Source of the DNA: Pleomorphomonas oryzae DSM 16300
GTDB taxonomy: Bacteria; Pseudomonadota; Alphaproteobacteria; Rhizobiales; Pleomorphomonadaceae
Direction of reading: 5' to 3'
Length of the DNA: 64,000 nucleotides
Assembly: GCF_000422965.1 (NCBI RefSeq)
Contig: NZ_AUHB01000007.1
Location: 186,001 to 250,000 of the forward strand
The notes under the pieces are model-generated. The model saw only the letters and a list, made by a program, of their open reading frames with translations, was not told where the DNA came from and did not search any database. Made by a program: the position numbers and the translations under genes. Positions 59,980 to 64,000 of the stretch are shown here, piece after piece (position 1 is the first letter of the stretch; every line of letters starts with the position of its first letter).

Positions 59980-62457
59980 TCAGCGACTGAAGCGAGCGCG
60001 CACCGCTTCGATAACCTCACGCGTCAGATCGATGTCGATGCTGCCGCGTGGCTCCGCCGAGGAGGATGCGGCGATCACCCAATACCGCCCCTTCTCGGAA
60101 ATGAAAGCGTTCCGCTCCACATCAAAATAGGAGAAAGCACGGGCGGACAACGTCATCGTCGCCTCAGCGGTTTCGCCTGGCTCTAGATGGAGCTTGGCAA
60201 AGGCCCTGAGTTCCTTGGCCGGCCGGTCGACGCGCGAGACCGGTGGCTCCACGTAGAGCTGGACGACGTCCGAACCGGGCCGGGCGCCGGTATTGGTGAC
60301 CTTGATGCGAAGGGTGACGAGGCCGTCACCATCGAAGGCTGGCCGGTCCACTGTCGGGCTGCCCCAATCGAAGGTGGTGTAGCTGAGGCCGTGACCGAAG
60401 GGGAAGAGCGGTTCGATGCCGGCCTTCTCATAGTGCCTGTAGCCGACGAACACGCCCTCGCGATAGATGACATGTTCATTCTTACCCGGGTAGGTCCGCG
60501 GATCGCCGGTCTCGACCGGTGTATCCTCGATGCGTCGCGGGAAGGTCTGGGCGAGGCGTCCACCCGGCTCGGCGGCGCCGGTCAACACATCGGCGATGGC
60601 ATTGCCGGCTTCCTGCCCCGGATACCAGGCGGCCACCACCGCCCGAACCTTGTCTAGCCAGGGCATGGCCACCGGGCCGCCGGTCTGCAGCACAACCACC
60701 GTATTGGCATTCGCTGCAGCGACGGCGGTGATCAGGTCGTCCTGCCGGCCCGGCAGGTCGAGGCCCGGCAGGTCGTTGCCTTCAGTGTCCCACTCGCCCG
60801 AACGGCCGGCATAAACGATGGCAATATCGGAGGCGCGGGCGAGTTCGACGGCTTCTGCGAACGCCTTGTCACTGAGCGGCACGGCGACGCCGACGCGGAT
60901 GGCCTTGAGATTGAGGGCGATGGCCTGCACGAAGCGATACTCGACGACGACATCCACCGTGCGGCCGGCCTCAAGCGCAATCGTCCCCCGCGCTTCGCGG
61001 TTACCGCACTCAAAATAGTTGTCGCCGGGCGCCCAGGTCTCCCGGATATCGACCACCGTCCGCCCGTCGACCAGAAGGCGGCTTGGCCCGATGCTGACGA
61101 GGCCGAATACGTGGTCGGCGGTTTCCGAAGGTGTGAACCGCGTGGTGGCCCTCAGCGAGAAATCGGCGTCGGCGACACCGGGAGCCACCGCGTTGAACCA
61201 CATGACTTCGCCGAGCGGATGGCTTTGGTGCTCGATGACGGGGCCGCTGAAATCGGAACGACCATAGACATCCACTTCGAAAGGCCCGGAAATCAGCGGC
61301 ATCAGCCGGTTGGCGGTAACGCCGGTGGCGACCCTAAGCTGGTTTTCCGAAGTTAAGGCGCGGAGGCCATCGACCGGAGACACGGCATAGTGCGGGTTGA
61401 GCTGGGCGCTGCCGCCGCCCATGATCTGCGCCGCTTCGGCATTGGGGCCGATTGCCGCAATGGTTCGACCTGTCAGATCCAGCGGCAGGATGCCGTCGTT
61501 CTTCAAAAGCACAATGGCTTCGGCGCCGGTCCGCCGGATCAGCGCCCGGTGGGCCGGTTTGTCGATGGCTTGCTCCCCGGGAATATCGGGCGCGTCGAAG
61601 CCACCGACCCGCTCGATCAAGGTCAGCACGCGTCGAGCGGCGTCGCGCACCTTCTCCGCCTGCACGTCGCCAGACCGTACCGCCGCGACCAGCTTGTCAC
61701 CGCGATCGCGGGTCGGTCCGGGCATTTCAAGGTCGAGACCGGCCTCAACGGTTGGCGCCGTCGAATGGGAGCCGAACCAGTCGGACATGACCACGCCGGG
61801 AAAGCCCCATTCGTCCTTCAGAAGGTCAGTGAGGAGTGTCTTGTGCTCCGAGGTGAAGGTGCCGTTCAGCCGATTATAGGAACTCATCACCGCGTAGGCG
61901 CCGGCCGTTTTGACTGCGGCTTCGAAGGGCGGCAGGTAGATCTCGCGTAGCGCCCGGTCGCCGATGTCCGAGCTCATGGTGGTGCGCTGGATTTCCGATT
62001 CGTTGCCGACGAAATGCTTGACGGTGGCGCCGACCCCACCCTTCTGCAGTCCGTTGACATAGGCGGCGGCCAGCGTCGCAGTCACGCATGGATCTTCCGA
62101 ATAACATTCGAAGTTACGGCCGTTGACGGCAGAGCGCTGGATGTTGACGGTGGGCGCGAGCAGCACCGATGCGCCTTTTGAGCGCGCTTCCTCGGCGAGT
62201 GCGCTGCCGATTTCCTCGACCAGTGCCGGATTCCAGCTGGCACCCAAGGCGATACCGACCGGGAAGCTCGCCGCTTTGACGCCGCCGATGAGAGAGCCGC
62301 CGCCGCGCGCGCCGTTCGGCCCGTCCGACACCTTGATGGCGGGAATCTCGAGGCGCGGTATCGGCACGGTGGTCCAGAAATCCGCCCCCGCGAGCAACGA
62401 CACCTGTTCTTCGAGCGTCATTGCATCAAGGATCGCCTCGATATCCGGCTTTGCCAT
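59980..62457 (-). CDS. Glycoside hydrolase family 3 beta-glucosidase with PA14 insert
   Basis: 825 aa. It has the GH3 two-domain catalytic core, with the substrate loop VKHFVGNESEIQRTTMSSDI at ~147 and the nucleophile Asp ~226 in GVVMSDWFGSHSTAPTVEAG. A PA14-like insert of ~150 residues (~395-545; VDVYGRSDFSGPVIEHQSHP, SIGPSRLLVDGRTVVDIRET) precedes the second half of the alpha/beta domain (VYAGRSGEWDTEGNDLPGLD). The C-terminal fibronectin-III-like domain (~715-800) is typical. No signal peptide, so it is intracellular and acts on imported oligosaccharides. GGAG precedes ATG 62457. Confidence 0.93.
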   Translation of the reverse strand: MAKPDIEAILDAMTLEEQVSLLAGADFWTTVPIPRLEIPAIKVSDGPNGARGGGSLIGGVKAASFPVGIALGASWNPALVEEIGSALAEEARSKGASVLLAPTVNIQRSAVNGRNFECYSEDPCVTATLAAAYVNGLQKGGVGATVKHFVGNESEIQRTTMSSDIGDRALREIYLPPFEAAVKTAGAYAVMSSYNRLNGTFTSEHKTLLTDLLKDEWGFPGVVMSDWFGSHSTAPTVEAGLDLEMPGPTRDRGDKLVAAVRSGDVQAEKVRDAARRVLTLIERVGGFDAPDIPGEQAIDKPAHRALIRRTGAEAIVLLKNDGILPLDLTGRTIAAIGPNAEAAQIMGGGSAQLNPHYAVSPVDGLRALTSENQLRVATGVTANRLMPLISGPFEVDVYGRSDFSGPVIEHQSHPLGEVMWFNAVAPGVADADFSLRATTRFTPSETADHVFGLVSIGPSRLLVDGRTVVDIRETWAPGDNYFECGNREARGTIALEAGRTVDVVVEYRFVQAIALNLKAIRVGVAVPLSDKAFAEAVELARASDIAIVYAGRSGEWDTEGNDLPGLDLPGRQDDLITAVAAANANTVVVLQTGGPVAMPWLDKVRAVVAAWYPGQEAGNAIADVLTGAAEPGGRLAQTFPRRIEDTPVETGDPRTYPGKNEHVIYREGVFVGYRHYEKAGIEPLFPFGHGLSYTTFDWGSPTVDRPAFDGDGLVTLRIKVTNTGARPGSDVVQLYVEPPVSRVDRPAKELRAFAKLHLEPGETAEATMTLSARAFSYFDVERNAFISEKGRYWVIAASSSAEPRGSIDIDLTREVIEAVRARFSR

Positions 62458-62620
62458 CTGAAACTCCAAATGAAACGATACAATAAAATTTTCCATAGCA
62501 CGAACTCGGTCGCATCGCGAGCACTTGGCGGGCCGCCTCGACCAACGGCCATGGGGCTGGGACTGGCGAGGGCCGACCCGGCGGGCTAGACCTGAAGCCG
62601 GAAGGAATGGGGAGAAGATT

Positions 62621-64000
62621 GTGGCGGAAGACGCGTATTTCCTGGGGATCGATATCGGCACGTCGGCGGTCAAGGCGCTCATCGTCGATGACCGGGAACG
62701 GCCAGTGGCTGGGGCCGAGGTGGCGCTCGCTACCAGCCGACCGGCGCCGGGCTGGTCGGAACAGCATCCGGATCTTTGGTGGCTGGCCGTGCAGAAGGCA
62801 CTCGCCGAGATGGCTGAGGCTGTCCCCGGTGTGCTCGGCCGCGTCGCGGCCATCGGTCTGTCCGGCCAGATGCACGGTGCGGTGCTGATCGGCCGCGATG
62901 ACCGTCCCCTCCGCCCAGCCATTCTATGGAATGACGGCCGCGCGGCGGTCGAGGCCACCGCTCTCAACGCGGCACTGCCCAACCTCGGCAAGATTGCCGG
63001 CGTGCCGGCTATGGCCGGTTTCCTTGCGCCGAAGATCGCCTGGCTGCGCACCCACGAGCCGGAGACGCTCGCAGCGACCAAACATGTCCTCCTGCCCAAG
63101 GACTGGGTGCGCTTCCTGCTGACCGGCGAATTTGCCACTGACATGTGCGACGCCGCCGGCAGCCTTTTGCTTGATGAGGCGCGGCGGCAGTGGGCGCCAA
63201 GCATCGTCGAAGCGGTCGGTCTTGAGCTCGGGCAGTTGCCGCATCTCTTGGAAGGCCCTGCCATTTCCGGCCGCGTTACCGCCGCTGCCGCCGGCGCCAC
63301 CGGGCTTCCGGAAGGCATTCCGGTCGTGGCTGGCGCAGGGGATGCAGCGGCGGCCGGCATCGGTATTGGCGCGGTCGATGACGGAGACGCCTTCATCTCG
63401 CTCGGCACGTCGAGCCAGCTGTTTCTGACAACCGCCGACTACAGGCCCAATCCGGCGGCCCTGGTGCATGCCTTTGCCCATGCTCTGCCGGGGCGATGGT
63501 TCCAGATGGCGGCCATGCTGAATGGCGCATCCGTTATGGCCTGGACGGCGGGCATCACCGGCGTGTCCGATCTCGGCGCGGCGCTCGACACTCTGGCGGC
63601 GCGGGGACGCGCCGTTTCGCCGATCACCTTTCTTCCCTACCTGCAAGGCGAGCGGACGCCGCACGACGATCCGGCGGCGCGCGGTGTGTTCTTCGGCATG
63701 GATGGTGGCACCGACGGCCTCGACCTTCTGCAGGCTGCAGTCGAGGGCATGGCCTTCACGCTGGTCGACGCGGTGGCGGCGCTTGAAACCGCCGGTCCCG
63801 TGCCGCCGACCCTGGCCGCTGTCGGTGGCGGCAGCCGCGGTCGTTTTGTGATGGAGGTGGTGGCGAGCGCCCTCGGTCGGCCGATTCGCCGTTACGCCGG
63901 TGGCGAGCGTGGCCCTGCTTTCGGCGTTGCCCGCCTCGCCCGGAGTGCCGTCACCGGCGAGACGATCGCCGACGTTTGCATCAAGCCGGACCTGCGGGAC
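62621..64000 (+). CDS. xylB: Xylulokinase (partial, runs off the window)
   Basis: 460 codons are seen, about 30 short of family length; the 3' end lies outside. FGGY-kinase motifs are the N-terminal ATP-site YFLGIDIGTSAVKALIVDDR, AIGLSGQMHGAVLIGRDDRP, LRPAILWNDGRAAVEATAL, and the C-terminal FLPYLQGERTPHDDPAARGV with AAVGGGSRGRFVMEVVASAL. The sequence matches XylB rather than glycerol kinase. GTG 62621 follows GGGGAGAAGATT. It is divergent from the beta-glucosidase, so the pair may serve xylose/xyloside utilisation; xylA is not in the window. Confidence 0.9.
   Translation, partial: MAEDAYFLGIDIGTSAVKALIVDDRERPVAGAEVALATSRPAPGWSEQHPDLWWLAVQKALAEMAEAVPGVLGRVAAIGLSGQMHGAVLIGRDDRPLRPAILWNDGRAAVEATALNAALPNLGKIAGVPAMAGFLAPKIAWLRTHEPETLAATKHVLLPKDWVRFLLTGEFATDMCDAAGSLLLDEARRQWAPSIVEAVGLELGQLPHLLEGPAISGRVTAAAAGATGLPEGIPVVAGAGDAAAAGIGIGAVDDGDAFISLGTSSQLFLTTADYRPNPAALVHAFAHALPGRWFQMAAMLNGASVMAWTAGITGVSDLGAALDTLAARGRAVSPITFLPYLQGERTPHDDPAARGVFFGMDGGTDGLDLLQAAVEGMAFTLVDAVAALETAGPVPPTLAAVGGGSRGRFVMEVVASALGRPIRRYAGGERGPAFGVARLARSAVTGETIADVCIKPDLRD

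Noticed and set aside
59732-60130. 132-codon plus-strand open frame
   Set aside because: It crosses the orphan terminator and the end of the beta-glucosidase gene, has no family resemblance and lacks a good ribosome site.

Overview
The window is GC-rich, tightly packed chromosomal DNA from an alphaproteobacterium, most likely of the order Hyphomicrobiales (Rhizobiales). Pointers to this are the zapE-mdh-sucCD-sucAB-lpd order, gcrA, the FYDLN-acid zinc-ribbon protein, a CP4-like class II AroA, an ffs-dnaX-ybaB-recR cluster, a TTAA-N7-TTAA CtrA box, and an intergenic CCGAAAAGTGG-type repeat common in this order. The family is inference; a Pleomorphomonas-like organism is plausible. I found no prophage, insertion sequence, CRISPR array or toxin-antitoxin pair. 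This is core genome with a few accessory genes.

Layout. 0-10.4 kb: the end of zapE, then a TCA-cycle cluster (mdh, sucC, sucD, sucA, sucB, a LysE-type exporter, lpd) with hairpins at several gene junctions. 10.4-16.3 kb: a DMT transporter, xerC, a secreted Pro/Gly-rich protein, a beta-propeller protein overlapping a LacI-type regulator, and an ATC-hydrolase-like protein. 16.5-23.8 kb: accD-folC, a CysZ/EI24-like membrane protein, an adenosine-kinase-like sugar kinase, a D-2-hydroxyacid dehydrogenase, an SH3 protein, then gshB and yraN. 23.8-30.6 kb: rsmI, a Dabb protein, an LpoA-like lipoprotein, trpFBA, a FUSC membrane protein and tRNA-Ala(GGC). 30.9-38.2 kb: the FYDLN protein, aroA-cmk-rpsA, a candidate small RNA, sppA, ihfB, a LapA-like protein and a NUDIX hydrolase. 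38.2-48.7 kb: argD-argF-hslO, gcrA with a DUF1284 gene, and the yejABEF peptide importer. 48.8-52.6 kb: 4.5S RNA, dnaX, ybaB, recR, rnk. 52.6-59.6 kb: a degenerate receiver/kinase-like protein beside a CtrA box, galE, kdsA, and an HD-GYP response regulator with a hybrid histidine kinase. 60-64 kb: a GH3 beta-glucosidase divergent from xylB, which runs off the end.

How the genes work together. mdh, sucCD, sucAB and lpd supply the 2-oxoglutarate-to-oxaloacetate half of the TCA cycle, apart from succinate dehydrogenase and fumarase. trpFBA and aroA serve aromatic amino-acid synthesis, argD and argF serve arginine, accD serves fatty acids and folC folate. GcrA, the CtrA box and three GANTC sites upstream of gcrA belong to the alphaproteobacterial cell-cycle circuit. 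The HD-GYP/hybrid kinase pair looks like a phosphorelay that controls c-di-GMP.

No large undescribed system is obvious. The best candidates for something new are small: a structured intergenic transcript between rpsA and sppA with its own promoter and terminator; an orphan plus-strand terminator near 59.94 kb; a pseudo-receiver protein beside a perfect CtrA box; a dispersed palindromic repeat present twice; and a perfect palindrome in the mdh leader.
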